Shown: positions 1 through 13,829 of the stretch, piece by piece
How positions within the stretch are numbered: position 1 is the stretch's first letter
Layout of the letters: each line of letters opens with the position of its first letter
Origin: Prochilodus magdalenae
Lineage: Eukaryota > Chordata > Actinopteri > Characiformes > Prochilodontidae
DNA: 64,000 nt
Direction of reading: 5' to 3'
Assembly: GCA_024036415.1 (NCBI GenBank)
Contig: JAMWET010000477.1
Coordinates: forward strand, 1,097,001 to 1,161,000
Notes under the pieces: model-generated
Told to the model about the DNA's origin: nothing
The model's database searches: none
What the model saw: the letters and a program-made list of their open reading frames with translations, nothing else
Translations under genes and position numbers: made by a program

Positions 1-722
1 TTTAGGTCACAGAAGGTTTTCGTTTAGATGAGCTAACCAGCTAAGAGCAGAAGCCAGTGATGACAAACATCCTCAGTGGATCAACTAAAAAAAAACAAAA
101 AAACATTTTTACCAATTTAGACAGCAGTAGAGCAGCTAGTAGCTACAGCTTTCATATTTCTGCTTTCTCAACCACACCCGTGTAAACGCTCATGTTTCAC
201 ATTAGCAGAGATTTAGGTAATATACATAAATCACAAATGCAAGAACAGAAATGTTAGCACCAGAAAACTGAGCTTTCCATGTTCAGAAACGCACTCTGGA
301 TTATTCCAAGAACCTTTGACAGAAAATCTGTACAAGACAGTCATGACTGGAAGCAACCATTACACACAAGATCAATAATAGATGAAGTTTGTCCTTGTTG
401 ACCCTCAGCCTACTCTACACTGCAGCGTGTTCCAGTTAAGATGAAAGACAAAAGAATTCAAATCTTTAATGTCTGCATTATTCAGCATTACAGCAATGTG
501 TCTTTTCATTCATTTAAACAAGATTGTTTAAGTTTTTTGTCTATATTTAAAGGCTAACTTCATTGGGGAAAAAGCACTTGAGAAGTTCTAACTAAAAAGG
601 TATTTTCTGAATTAAAAAGGCAAAATGCTTTTGTTTCCTCCGCTAGCTGTATCACACTTACAGCTGACATCAGGTCAAAGCCATCTCTATTAATTATAAT
701 GGCTTAATAAAATAAGACATAA

Positions 723-833
<111 letters not shown>

Positions 834-2594
834 GGTTTAGGTTTGAGTGATACTTCATGATGTATGTATTTTGGGGTGGGCTAGTGATTCTCTAAATCCA
901 CTGAATCCACTAAATGAAATTTCTTAATTAAATATTTATTACATTTTACGTAATGTTTGCAATTTTTATTTAACCCTTACCTATACAGTTATCAGCTCAA
1001 GTACCTTTGCGAAATTTCTGAAGAAAAATAATTGGAATAATTTTGGCTGTAGTTTACTGTATTATTGAGTTTACACTAGTTTAGTATTATTTATTTGTGA
1101 GTATAGAGCAGCCATCAGAGCTCTTCAGCCTCTTTCTGTGGTCTGATCAGCCCCTCCCAGTCTGCAGCCATAACAACAGAGTCATGTGACCACACCATGT
1201 GCTCTGAATTCAGGATGATAAGTGATCACGTTAGTCTTCTCTGCCTTGCTCCTCCACGTTTTCCGCTTTTCCAATCATTCTAAACGCGGTGAAATCAAAG
1301 AATTTTTTCCCTGACTGTTCTGAAGTTTGTAGTGCTACAGAGGCATCAGCAGAGTGTGCTGGACCTGAATGGAGAGTATTATCCTAACAATATTGCAAAT
1401 ACTATTTATTATCCTAAATATTACATTAGGATAGTGGGAGGTTTTTGTGTCGTTTTTGGAGCTGGACTACTCGGCTGATACACACTCTGGCTGGATCGGT
1501 CAGGGTCTGCTGAGGCTGTTATATTTGTATGTCTGTAATAAACACTTTCAAAAGCAGCTATGCACGTTGATCATAACATTGATGCTTACAGGCTGCACAA
1601 GCTTGGTTTCAGAATTGTTCTCATAATCTCTATACTGGGTTGGTTTAATGCCCAGAAATGCATTTCATTCATTTTACCCTTACCTATCAAGAGTGTATGG
1701 GAGATGAGAGTGAGTGTGAGTGTGTGTTTTGGATTTGCACTGGGTAAATCCCAGCACTCTCTCTGTGTAATCCTTGTGTGAGTGGGCCAGCAGATTATAC
1801 ACACACAGCACAGCTGCCCCTCAAGCTGTAGCGTTCACACACACAGACACATCCATGCACTTCTGAATGAGTGTATGTAATGATGCCTATGCTCCGCACA
1901 ACCCAATGCTAACCTTAATGATCTGTTTTAATAAAGATGTAATTCCGCTTTCGCCACCCCAAATGCATCAAGACATGTTTAATGTCTGAGGTTTACCATT
2001 TACCATAGACCAAGTTCCTGCTTCTGGTTCTGGTGCTACTGCTGTTCTATGTGCTTTAGTCCATTTTTTTAGAGAACACTAGGTCATATCGTGTCAGAGC
2101 ACAACGGCTCATTATAACCAATAAATGTCACCATAACCATAAAACGTTCATATTTATATTTCTGCAAAAACTAAACACACACATACACATACTGCACTGA
2201 AACTGGAGGTCTCATCAGAGTGGCAGTGTGAGTGGCTGAAGCAGGTTGTGACAGTCTGTTATTATGTGTGTGTGGCACATGCAGATGACCCTGCACTTAC
2301 ATAACACACACAGAGGATTTAATAACTGCCAGGAAGCCTGTTCACATCCTACTGCTAAAGTATCTAAACTCTTAAAGGGTCCATGTCATGGAAAACTGAA
2401 TTGTCCTATTTTCTTCTGAAAAAAGAAAATTATATTTTATCATAGTTTCACATATTTATTACACACCACATAAGAATAATAATAATGCCTAGCTGCCAAA
2501 CACTTGTTTGTGTGATGTTATATAGAGTGTTTCAGCTCGGATTGGAAGTCTTTATAGCGCCCTTTGCATTGCGTTATAGTACATCACTTTAAGA

Positions 2595-2736
<142 letters not shown>

Positions 2737-5700
2737 CAATATAAGAAAGGAACAAGAAACCACATCTGCCTAGCTCAAAGTATTTGCACTCACACGCACG
2801 TGTAAAATATGTTCCTGGTCTTAAACTAAACTGAGCTACATAAGGCTTCATTGGAAGAGCAAGACAGTACTTGTGAAATTGCACAAGTTTATGAGGAAAG
2901 AGATAAGGGGATTTTCAGGGCAATAGGAGGCAGTACGTAGAGTTTATATACAGGTAGAACAGGAATCTGGAGCAGTTTAGAAAGCATAGCGCGCTCTACT
3001 AATCCTAAGTGTCTCTCCTTGTTTGGTCTCTGTTCAAACCTATTCCATCAAAAGTCTTTTAAACAAACGAGAAAACCTGCCTCACTATTTTCACTATTAT
3101 TTATCAATTAAAGGGGGAATTCCAACATGTTTTCCAAAGTTATGCATAATTAGACAGTTCAGACAGAATTGTTCAGAGGGGTTTGATGATGAAATACTCA
3201 GTTCCTCCTTAACTTAATAGATCAGAGCTGTTTACGGCAGTGCTGGTGGGAAGTAGAGTTCAATGACTCCCTCACAAAGATTTAAATGAAATGGTTATGA
3301 ATATGCTGCCTATTGACCAACACATTATTTTATGACAGTGTTTAAAGAAGGTTTTGGCTTAACACCTCATTTTGCTTCCATTCATGTCAGCAGAATACAT
3401 GCAGGACACTGTAATGCCAAACACAGTCCCAAAGAAAACGTCATGTTTTACCACCAACAACATTACATATAGAGACTGAGATGACGTGTATGTTCACTGG
3501 TGGTTTTGGTTTGCCGACATTGTGACCCCTGGTTGCCTATCACCACCAGTGTAAAGAAAGCTTAGGTGGTAGGTTTCTGTATAATGAACACATATCAAGA
3601 ATGACTCTGTTTACATGTGACAAATATTCAAGAAAGTTAGATTCAGTGGAAGTTATGTTTCTTTATCTCCAACACTGAGCACTTCAACATGTTCCTCTTC
3701 ATTGGAATGAAAAGCAGGTTTCATCTAAATAATAATAATAATACAATAATTTATCTCTACTCTATTCTTTTAGAAGATGCAAGTGCTAAACAGTTCTGAA
3801 AACACAACAAGGGATAAACGTGTGGACTTTGGCTGAAGTATGTATTACAACTGCATTACAACATTCTGAAAAGCTAGGTGTAAACAAATTCTTGATACAC
3901 AGCATACCTATCTGAAAGAAAATGATTCTAATCCCCCCATGACATTTCAGCAGCTGCTTTACCAACTACAGTAAAGGTATTATGATTCACCATGAAACAT
4001 TTACACCCTTTCTTTATTACCTATATATGAAGAACACTAAAGTGAGGTTTGACTCATGCTTCTGGTACTAAACCACCTCTAAGTGAAACATTCCCCTCCC
4101 TACAGTGCTCCCTTAAGGCAGCAGAGACATGATGTGTCACCTCACTGTTTAGGAGATGCTCTAGGATATTCAGAGAGACAGACTGAATAGACACTGTTTA
4201 CCAAAACAATCACCAACATAGCGCAGCAACAGATGAGCTACAGATAAGTCTGGAATCAGTATAACTCATTCTATGGGGCCACATACATTAAACTGAGAGC
4301 TTCAGTGTTAAACACCCAAAGGTGTTTAACAGTGCTCGACTGTTCAAGCTCCATCAGTTCAACCCTTGCTAAAAGTATTTAACCGAAACCATAATAGGTG
4401 TTTGGACATAACTGCTCATTGGCCAAAGGGTCCAACAAGTTGGCTGTGAAGCAAATTAATGAGTTCATACTCCTAAGGCTTAGAGATCATCGCTTATTCC
4501 CCGCATATAGACTCGAAATTACCACAGAGCCTATGATACAATTATCACATGTGCCTTGATATTATAATGATTCGCGCTTACTCAGGAACATTACTAAGTG
4601 ACCCCATCGTAGCAAGAGAGGTCCGATTGTTGCACAATATGCCTCTGTAATGGCTGTTCTCACCGCAGTGCTAATTGCAACAGACCATGCATGTAACTTC
4701 TGTTGGGCTCAGTGTTCCTTGTTTAGTATAGCTCTTGGTCTTTTGTATAGCTCCTGGTCGGTTACTGTCTGAACAGCTTTAATCCAGAAGCATGGGTGAA
4801 TCCCCCTAAAGACTACTGCTGAGAAAGACAGTGTGAGGAAAAACTGAATAAATGTGAGGTATAAAGACTCAAAAAGGCAAACTCCATCAAAGCATGCAGA
4901 AGGACCACTGAAAGGAACCAGGACTTTAAGGAAAAACTCCCTGGGACCAGAAGAGGGACCACAGAGAGGAACCAAGAGGCAGAAACAAGTTAGGGGGTTA
5001 TGGAGGAGTCGCAGGCCTGCATCTCATTATAAAATATTACAGCAACTCCAGAAGTATTTGGTGGTCTACTGCTCAACTAAAGAGCAATAACTAACAACTG
5101 GAGTTAACTAGGGTTACCTAATGAACATACAATGAGCGCTTTTATCCCTACCTAATGCTATCGCCCTTATATGTGCTGAGGGCTTTGATAATGCTAACAC
5201 AATAAGCAAATGCTAAACAAAGCCAAAACAAACTGTTGCTGATAAGAAAGAGAGAAGAAGGGTCGGGCATGGCAGCAGGAAAGAAGGCTGCGAGAATGAG
5301 AGAACTACAGTGTTAAAGGTTTAAGGGCATATTTACTCAAGGCCACACCTCCAATCACACAGCCGCACCCTCAGGACTCTGACACCTGGCAACAGATCCA
5401 ATCTTACAGCACTACCTCAGTAATCCCAGGTGTATTTCTCACTTACTCACTCACCCTCTCTCTGATAAAGCCCAAAGAGTTAGGGCTGCAGGATTTGGAC
5501 AAAATGCTAGCACTCTGACTGCCATTTATTAAACACCTACTAAATAATGGTTTGGTGAATATACTGCTACACAGTACTAATATCGTGATTATACTGCTAC
5601 ATACGCATACAGAACACTACCACTGCCATCAAATTGCCACACGTTGTAATAGCATTGCACCATCAAGGTATATTGCAATCACAATATGTAGCAATATAAT

Positions 5701-6663
5701 TGCGAGGTGTAGTAACGTAACCGCATCAGCAGCAGCTGCTAAAAAGCCATGGTGAATCAATAATTTGACATGGTTAAAAACTGACTTGCTTTATTTCAGC
5801 CAAAATAAAGTTATTTATCTGTAACGGTGATTGATCAGGAGGCTTATTTGCATAATGGACTTTTCTGTGACAGTTCTTTATTTTGGGCAATAACACAATG
5901 ATTAACAAACACTGTGCAGCCCTGCTCCCTATGTAGCCCATAGATTATATTCCTGATTTGCCTACACCCACACACACACACATACACACACACTCTGCCA
6001 ACTGTAGTCAACCAGACATGGGTTTGGTGTCTTTTAATGTAACGAGTAACGAAAGCTTATATCCTGCTGGTTAGCACCCGTTCTATCTGTGCGGTATGCT
6101 TTTGTAAGATAAAGTTGAGGTAAAGTGTGATTAAGTGTGTAAAGTCCTGATGAGCAAATGTACAGTGTCCAACCCAACAAATCTGAGCAGAATGTTAATA
6201 GCCGCTGTAAAATGTGCAATTGATACTAGAAATTTTATAACTGTGACTTATAGTAAACAAGGGGTCAGACTCCACTGCATTTTAATCTGTCTATCAACTG
6301 CCATTTACCAGTCTGCAGAAGGAGTGACTCACAAAAGGAGGCCCCACAATTCACTTCAACTTATTTCACAGATTCAGTGTTCTTCAGTGTTAAACAGTCA
6401 CCCTGCCAGCAGCTGAAAAATAACTTCAGTTTGCACAAAACAGTAATTAGTTTAAAAAAGCTGTATTTAAACAAGAGGACTATATTGAGACTCTGATCCT
6501 GACAACTGGGTTGATGACTGGCACTGCAGATGGACTCAAGTGTCAAACTGAGAAGAGGATGTTTAAGCTAATGACGTTCAGGTTAAAACTATGACATTTA
6601 TGGTTTTAATCATTTATCATATTAATCATGTCCTAAGGTGTTGACTATGATGTCACTAATGAG

Positions 6664-6705
6664 TATACAGCTGTATGCAAAAGTTTTGGTAACCCTGGTA
6701 AAATG
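6664..6705. mobile_element. DNA-transposon terminal repeat, partial
   Basis: The motif TACAGCTGTATGCAAAAGTT followed by TTGGTAACCCTGG looks like the inverted-terminal-repeat end of a Tc1-like fish transposon family. I could not find a convincing partner end downstream, so this is probably a decayed or truncated copy. Family assignment is from memory. Confidence 0.35.
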
Positions 6706-7624
6706 ATATTCGATTGACTGCGGTTATGTTGGAATAAATTAAAACATCCATCACACAGAGTAACACAATTCTATAGATCTGAAAGCACAGTTGTGTTTTG
6801 GCTGTGCCAAGGTTATCCAATTTTTAATTTTTCCAAACATGTTTTTACTTAGGAAATCATCAAAACATGTAATTTGACCTAGAGTATTCCAACTTATGGA
6901 AAATTATGGTAGATAAAAGAAGTATCAGAAATTAGAAATACTGTTTATATTGTTAATAAACTTCATTTTTAACACATACAGCTGCACTGATCTGACCCTC
7001 CCTCATCTGACCTGCTTTACTGGACTTCGGTTGGCTCTAATGTGTGATGGCAAGGACTAAGTGTAGCAATAAACAAATATCTGTTCCCCAACACACAAAC
7101 ACACCCCCATCTCTCTTCATTAAGCCCTGTTTCAAGTCAGCTTCAAACTATACTGCCTAGGAACTCAGCATTTACGTTCTGAACTTCATATAGACACACA
7201 AATATGCACACACATATGCATGCCAAATCTCTCCTTTACAGGTCAGTGTCATTTATAGTGACAGGTCAGTTTATTCCACAGACCTGAACATCCATCACCA
7301 CACAGCTCCACCTACCTAACTTACAGGACTTTTATGTGTTCAGGTTTTAGGTAAAATATCATATCTTCAATCCATCAGATCATCAAATCTTTAGGTATCA
7401 AGAGATATTGAGGGCAAGTATAAGTCAGGGCCTCCTAGTTAGCATGCTAGCTTCCTTAGATGCATCGGACATACGGGCAATATAGATATTCCTTTCCGTT
7501 CTGTTTTAGTTGATTTTGGAATGTTTTATGATGCCAATGTTACCATTTTAAAGCAACTCATCAGTGAAAGCCAATGCAGAATGTGGAAATATATTATGTA
7601 CAATAATAATAAAAATAAATAATG

Positions 7625-7664
7625 TTATATATACATATATATACATACATACATACATACATAT
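7625..7664. repeat. (AT)n(ACAT)n microsatellite
   Basis: Short run of TATA and CATA units. Confidence 0.85.
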
Positions 7665-8702
7665 CTGCCCAACACACTGAACTATAATTCATTTAGATTT
7701 TTAAGCGATAATATTCCAAAAAAACAAAAACAAGTGACCTGAACACCACCAGACATGATTTCAGGCTTATAATAACCCACAGAAGGGTTGCTGATGCAGA
7801 AACCTGCATTTACCAGAACCTATTCAACATACTGCACTCCAATGCAAAACACTTTAACCCAGTTACCAGTCTATACCACCGGAGTAACCTGAACATCAGC
7901 AAAGACCCCACACCTAAACACCCAAACACCCCACAGGTGCTAATGAGGAAAACAGTTATTTACAAAACCTGCTTGACAGAACGCACACAACTGAGTTTAC
8001 AACCGAATAAGCAAGCTAGGCTACAACATCATTTACACATACCTTAGACCTAAAATCTACCACACGAACAGCTGCTAGTGTTCAACTCATTATTCTACAA
8101 GAACTTAACACACTGTAGTCCTCAGAATTATTATCATTACTTTATAGAAACTGTGGGTGAATAAGTTCTGCATCAAGGAATTCAGGTCTATAATAACCCA
8201 CAGGAACAGCTGCTAAGGTGGAAATGATCATTTACATGTGTTCAGAATCTGCTGAACTTACTGATCCCCAGTGCGTTTGAGCTTTTAGCTATAATACAGT
8301 AGAATATAAATGTTATATTAGAATGACCAGACTAGGCCACCAGCACTGGCCCCAGATCTATCAGCATACAAACAGCTGCTAATGTAGAAACGTAGCTGTA
8401 TGTTCGAGTTTAGAAACCTGCTAAAGAGAGCGCATTTAAGGTTACTGGGAATAAACATGGTGGAAAACGACAGAGCTTAAACGAAACCTGCTCACGTGGA
8501 AAGATCCGTTCACGGCTGTTCAGGTTTTATATCCCAACAACACTGTGTGAAAATGACTGGAGATCCGGAGCGAGGTGCAGTGATCACACAGTAAGTGAGG
8601 AACGGTGTGGACTGATCACTGTACAATGAATCGAGCATGTGTAGAGCAGTGTTTAGGGGTCAGATCAGGTTTGGTGCAGTGGTGGTGGTGATGCTCTCTT
8701 AC

Positions 8703-8830
8703 CTTCGTAATGGACCTGCAGTCTGTAAGCAGGTGGTGAAGACGGTGCTAATATTGCTTTCCGGCTCTCCAGTGATACTGTCCGGCTTCCCACTGATCTA
8801 CTGACTTTAGTGTGGCTACCGGACACACAT
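8703..8830 (-). other. Putative non-coding first exon of a minus-strand gene
   Basis: Read on the minus strand, this segment ends ACGAAG|gtaaga, a near-consensus splice donor with GT at 8701-8702. The segment and its upstream flank (to about 9000) are richer in CG dinucleotides than the surroundings, as expected at a promoter. No long frame starting with ATG continues into the donor, so I read it as a 5' UTR exon. The coding body would lie beyond the left edge. In human, G3BP2 is a neighbour of USO1 and has a non-coding first exon. However, the orientation relative to uso1 here (tandem) differs from the human head-to-head pair, so that identity is only a guess. The transcription start is not defined. 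Confidence 0.45.
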
Positions 8831-9599
8831 CGGGGTGAAGACTGGAGGAAAAATTCAACAGAAAACACAAACACACCACCGCAGAGCAAACAGCAGTGCA
8901 CATGTACATTGCCCTCAGCATCGAGCACTAACCGGGCGGCCAGGAGGAGCAGCTCCTCCCCGACAAAGAACCACCCACCAACCACTCTTAAAGAGACAGC
9001 TCAGAAACAAAAACCGATTCGAATCTGCCCAGTTTCTCCACTCCCCCAAAAAATATAGTCTATTCAGTTTAAGTCACCAAATGTTTGCCTTGTGTTTATT
9101 TTTTTAGTCGGAGCCACGCGGCCAGTATGAGTTTAGACCAGTTTGCAAGGTGCTAACTATAAGCCAACACGTCAAGTCTCAAAGCTGTGGACTAATCTCA
9201 AATACACTCGCTGATGTAGTTTTCTAGCCTTGTACGGGTCCGTTTTCTATAAAAGTAGCATAGCTAAAAACAGAAGCCAGACTTTAGTCCATACTTTTAT
9301 CAGAAAAAAGTTCTACACTGATTATTTTCCATATTTGAATTTGAATTTACATATTGTTGTCAAATGTGTTTAGACGCCAAGATACATCTTCCATAGACAT
9401 TTATGGGTATGTGACAGCGAAAGGTGTTCAGAAACTCGAAGAAGCTGCTAATGTCGTGTCACAATATTTATTGTCCAATATTTACGATATAATTTCCATA
9501 CGCATTTAAAACGTTTTAATAAAGCCCTGAATATGAGTGTAATCCGGTAACTGACATGGGACTATTTTACCACGAAGTGCTGTTTGTGGTAGTGATGCG

Positions 9600-9715
9600 G
9601 TTCCGTACGTCATTACCTTCCACTTTCCCGCTCAGGTAAAGTACTGAACAGGCTACACGGGCGTAGGGACCAGAGAGGTTCCCGCTGCCGTGACGTGCTC
9701 CACCGCGACGTCATT
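9600..9715. promoter_or_regulatory. CpG-rich segment with CRE-like motifs
   Basis: An island of CG dinucleotides in AT-rich surroundings with three CRE-like cores: TACGTCA at 9606-9612, TGACGTG at 9691-9697 and GACGTCA at 9707-9713. It could be an upstream promoter or enhancer of the minus-strand gene starting near 8.8 kb, or the promoter of an unseen plus-strand transcript. Confidence 0.4.
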
Positions 9716-10213
9716 CAGTCTTGTTCTTATGTCATAACTGTTAGCTACAGTTACACAAGTTTATACTTTTATTTTAGTGGATTTAAGACCGTAAGATTTA
9801 TAGTAGCAGATTTACATCATAGTCAGCAATTTAACTTCTCATGAGATCCTCTCATCAAAACACTGGCCATTTATCTTGTTATATTTATCTTGATAAAACA
9901 TTATATTTTATCTTGAGGTATCAGCGGCTGCAGACAGACAATCATGGACACGAGCTCCGTGTTTAGTGGACAGTTATTCCAACTATAAATGACCTCACCC
10001 GGAGGAAAGTGAAACATTCCTGAAGCTGTCACTATCTTTGTATAAAACCATGTTAACCAGCTGTGCTGCTAGCTACACTGTGCTTTGCACTTGATGTCCT
10101 CTTTAAGCGCCTCCTGTTATTATGACAGTGTCTGAGATCACAAGTGTGTTTGCTTACAGGCAGTCTGTGTAGCTAACTTTAGCTGCACTTTGCAACAACA
10201 AAATATAAGCAGC

Positions 10214-10252
<39 letters not shown>
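10214..10252. repeat. (CAA)n trinucleotide microsatellite
   Basis: About 13 copies of CAA/AAC. It reads as poly-Gln in one frame, but the surrounding frame has no gene-like context. Confidence 0.9.
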
Positions 10253-10254
<2 letters not shown>

Positions 10255-10259
10255 TTTTA

Positions 10260-12240
10260 ATCCATTTTATCTGTGTGGATTGTATTTCAGCTCAGGGAAC
10301 CACATCAGCTTGACAGGGACCACCATGGGCCCTTCAGTATACAAGGAAAATATTCTTTCAACATTTAAACAATGGATTGCTGAACTGATTGTATGCTTAT
10401 ACAAAAAAAAAAACTAAGTTTATTAGCATATTTATTAGCATATTATTATTAGCATGTTTTGTTAAGGTCCTGAGGGAGAGAGTTTAACAGTGGTTCTGTT
10501 TGATATAATTTTTTATTTTTGTATTTATTACAACAAATCCCACCTCGTAAACAGCAGTTCTTACTTTTAATTGGCAGACTGTTTGTAAGCATGACATTTT
10601 AGCCAATCCTAGCCTAGAAGGAGGGATTTGTTGGGTGGGGGTAGAAAGAAAAATCACACACTATGGAACCCTTTATTGACGCATAATAACACTCTGTAAA
10701 CCATAGACAGCACAAAGTAGAGGACAATTAGCTGCTTCATCACTCGGCCTACACACTGACCTAATGATGCCCTCTGGAACATACAAACACACAGTAATAC
10801 AGAGTGGACAATGGTGTACAGTTTTTAGCTAATGTATTTTGGTACTCTGAAATGTCAATGCAATGTCATATTTTAGACAGCACTATTTGTTTACGAGACT
10901 GTAATCATAATAAAGTAGGCCGGTTGTGCCTGAATGTTATCCACTGAGTCATAAAGAACCTCTGAGCCAAAAGACACCAAGCAGAGGAGATGCTAACATT
11001 AAATATTGGGCAGTAATAATTAAAAATGGAATCCTAGCTTAAAGAGCTTGTCAAAATGGCATTAATAAAGGCAATTCATTGCCATTAATACAAGTAAGTT
11101 AAGCACTAAAAATGTTAGTAGCATTATTAATACTAATAACACTAATTGGTAGCTAAAAAAAGTTAATGTCTTACAAACCTGGGAAATTTTTGATTAAACT
11201 ATTTAGGTTGTTTGCTTCTTTACAGTTAGAGGACATTATACAGTTATGTAAATGATAATTACACGCACCTACATGCCTTATACATTAAATAACAGACACT
11301 GCTGTTAACTGTCAGGACCTGACGTATATCATAGGTGCACATAATGGAATTTAAAATGATTATAAAATAACACTGCTAATTCACAGTATCTCATTAAGGA
11401 TCCTTTATTCACTACAGTACAAAATAACCAGTACAAATATTTATATGATAATTATCTGTGTAGCGTCCCGAGCACACATAGTTTACACTGAAGCGTCAGA
11501 ATGGTGTTAATATAATGCTGTTACATTAAGAAGATGAGGGTGCCCCCTAGTGGACCAAAGCATCACTAAACAGAAGTGAGATAAATCCAGGCAGGCAGGT
11601 CATGAAACCTGAACTGACTATGCAACGTACAAGCCAATCGAATGTTCTCTTAATTTCCCTTAAGTTTTTAAAGTATGTCCTGTCCATATTATCATGTCAT
11701 AAAATAACCAGTGCAGCAGAATAGTAAAAACAATCGGAGATAATTTGAGATAAGGAAAAAGTGGCACAGCATAGCATTTGGAGCAACATGGCTAATGGAG
11801 CTAAAAACCTATGAAAGCATGTATCTAATCAACTGCATGCCTTATTTAACTAAAGTGACGTCTGTGTTTAGATCTAAAGTAATGAAAATGCAGGACCTGA
11901 TCAAACTGTGTCGGCAGGAACAGGCCATTCACAACCTTGAAACCCTGAAAGAGACACTGACGTGCAGCTGCAGTGCATAGACTCCTCATTACAGAGATGA
12001 ACACAGTTTAGAGGTTAAAAAAAAACATAGACAGTTTTCTGTATTAATGTGAAATGGTCAGACACGTATACCAACAAAATAGTACAGGCCTGAATGCATG
12101 ACCCCATACAGTAAAGGAGTCTGGCAACTTTTTTACTCTTTTTTGGGGGACATTTACTAACATGGCTTAGGTTCACTTGCAGTGTCCCACAGAGGGACCC
12201 AGCCATGTTATTCTGACTGATCACCTTTTATGTTATGATG
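10260..12240. other. Intergenic, nothing recognised
   Basis: AT-rich single-copy-looking DNA between the CpG-rich segment and a cluster of transposon relics. A 61-codon plus-strand open frame at 11795-11980 is noted in the findings but not called as a gene. Confidence 0.5.
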
Positions 12241-12249
12241 AAACATTAA

Positions 12250-12510
12250 CCTGACTGGAGTGGTCTTTTCCATCATGATGATGTCCTCATCCACATGGAA
12301 TAAGAGGATGAAAGCAATGAAAACCCCAGGTCTCAACCCAACTGAACACCAATGGAAGATTTTGGACTGAGGTGTTAGAAATCACCCCCCATCACCATCA
12401 TCAAAACACCAACTGAGGAAATGTCTTTCAGAAAATGGTGTGCCATTCTTCCAGAAAAGTTCCAGAAACTTTTTATCCATCCCAGTGTGTATTAAAACGG
12501 TTCTGACTGC
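12250..12510 (+). mobile_element. Decayed Tc1/mariner-like transposase fragment
   Basis: Plus-strand translation, with stops, gives GLNPTEHQWKILD, close to the LNPIEHLW block around the last catalytic acid of Tc1/mariner transposases, followed by a degraded C-terminal part. No terminal repeats were found. It is a dead relic. Confidence 0.55.
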
Positions 12511-12564
12511 TCCCTATAGCCCAGGAGCTTACAAAAACCCTCATGGTCCACATGATTAAGTTTA

Positions 12565-12785
12565 CTCACCTTGCATCTATACTCATTGTCCCTTTAATCA
12601 TGTTCATTTGCCGTATAGGTGCACTGCATAGCTCCACGATTACAGACTATATACTACGATTGCAGCAGAACAGGAATTATTTGAGTACTACATTTCTCCT
12701 AGCATGGCACAGAAGTGTTGGAGTAGTGTGTTGCACCAAGTGGATCAGACAGCAGTGATGCTGGAGGTTTTAATCAACTGTGCAA
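12565..12785. mobile_element. Fragment of a foldback-type DNA element
   Basis: The segment near 12570-12660 (ATACTCATTGTCC ... GGTGCACTGCATAG ... TTACAGAC) matches in order, with substitutions, the left arm of the element at 33508-33856. The right part (GTGGATCAGACAGCAGTGATG) resembles the interior of the same family as I remember it from other ostariophysan fish. It is partial and decayed. Confidence 0.5.
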
Positions 12786-12789
12786 TAAT

Positions 12790-12960
12790 ATTTTTCTTCA
12801 CGAACAACTCCAAAGTTCAGTCTTGGACATTTGAAAGTGTGTATATTTCTTGCTCCTCCCAAGCTCCTCTAAGTAATCCCAAAGATTTAATGATGTTAAG
12901 GTCTGGGTTCTGGATTGGCCAGTCCATTGTTCTGAGAACACCACAGCTTTTGTTTCAACA
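12790..12960 (-). mobile_element. Decayed Tc1-like transposase fragment
   Basis: Minus-strand translation gives WPIQNPDLNIIKSLG, the degenerate form of the Tc1 signature WPxQSPDLNPIExLW. Frameshifts and stops break it. It lies on the opposite strand to the two neighbouring relics, so several insertions are superimposed here. Confidence 0.55.
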
Positions 12961-13289
12961 GTACATCCCAGTCTTGTCAGCTGAAGGCATGAGGCACTCC
13001 CATACAAACTGTCCACTCAAATAAACTCAGGTACCTTGTTGGTCAAGTTTGGAGCATATATTTGCACCCTGCTACATCACCAGATATCGAGTATGCTCTC
13101 TGCTGATGCTGCGACCATCTTCAGCTGCTGCTTGTTACAGAGGATAATAACACCCGCCACCCCACCGGCAGTATGTCTAAGTTCCTTGTTTTGTAAGATG
13201 AAGCAACATCCTATGACCTTGCAGCATTTCCTGACTTTAAGCTGATGTGTCTGTACACCTCAGAATTCCTTTAGCTACTGCCATCAGCA

Positions 13290-13725
13290 GTTAGATCATT
13301 ACTGAAGATGAGTGAGCAAGCACTAGTAGCAGCCATGCAGGCCCAGGCCATACCACCCCAACAAGACACAGTTGTCAAGAAGCTTCTACTGAGAAAAGAA
13401 CATACTCGCAACAAGAACTACAAATCAAGCAAAGAAGCTGTTGTTGTCAAACCAATCACTGGTTCACCCTAGAGTAGCATGGGATTTTTTGAATCATAAA
13501 AAGCAGAAAATGCAACTAACTTCTAAAACTGCACTTCAGAAGTGAGGGAAAACAGTCTTGCAGATTTCTGTAAAAGAATGGAGGGAGTAATAAAGGCCAA
13601 GGGTGGACACGCTAAATACTGCACATTGTGATGTAGCTATAAGAAACTTTTACTCAATGTTCATTTTAACTGGGTATAAATCGAAAGCCAACTGGTCTCT
13701 GACTTTCGCATACAACTGTATATTA
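13290..13725 (+). mobile_element. Decayed Tc1-like transposon 3' part
   Basis: Near 13575-13625 the plus strand encodes CKRMEGVIKAKGGHAKY, the typical C-terminus of Tc1-like transposases (PRRxxAVIKAKGGPTKY). It is followed by a terminal-repeat-like sequence near 13700-13725 (CTGACTTTCGCATACAACTG) that resembles the end of the element at 20777-21300. The coding region is broken by stops and the element is inactive. Confidence 0.65.
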
Positions 13726-13829
13726 CAGCACTGTGCCAAAATGAACGTCCTCTACAGGGGACAAACTTAACTAGGCACATTTTGGCTTACGTTTTCTTGT
13801 CTTAACTCAGCAAATTATTGGAAATTGTA

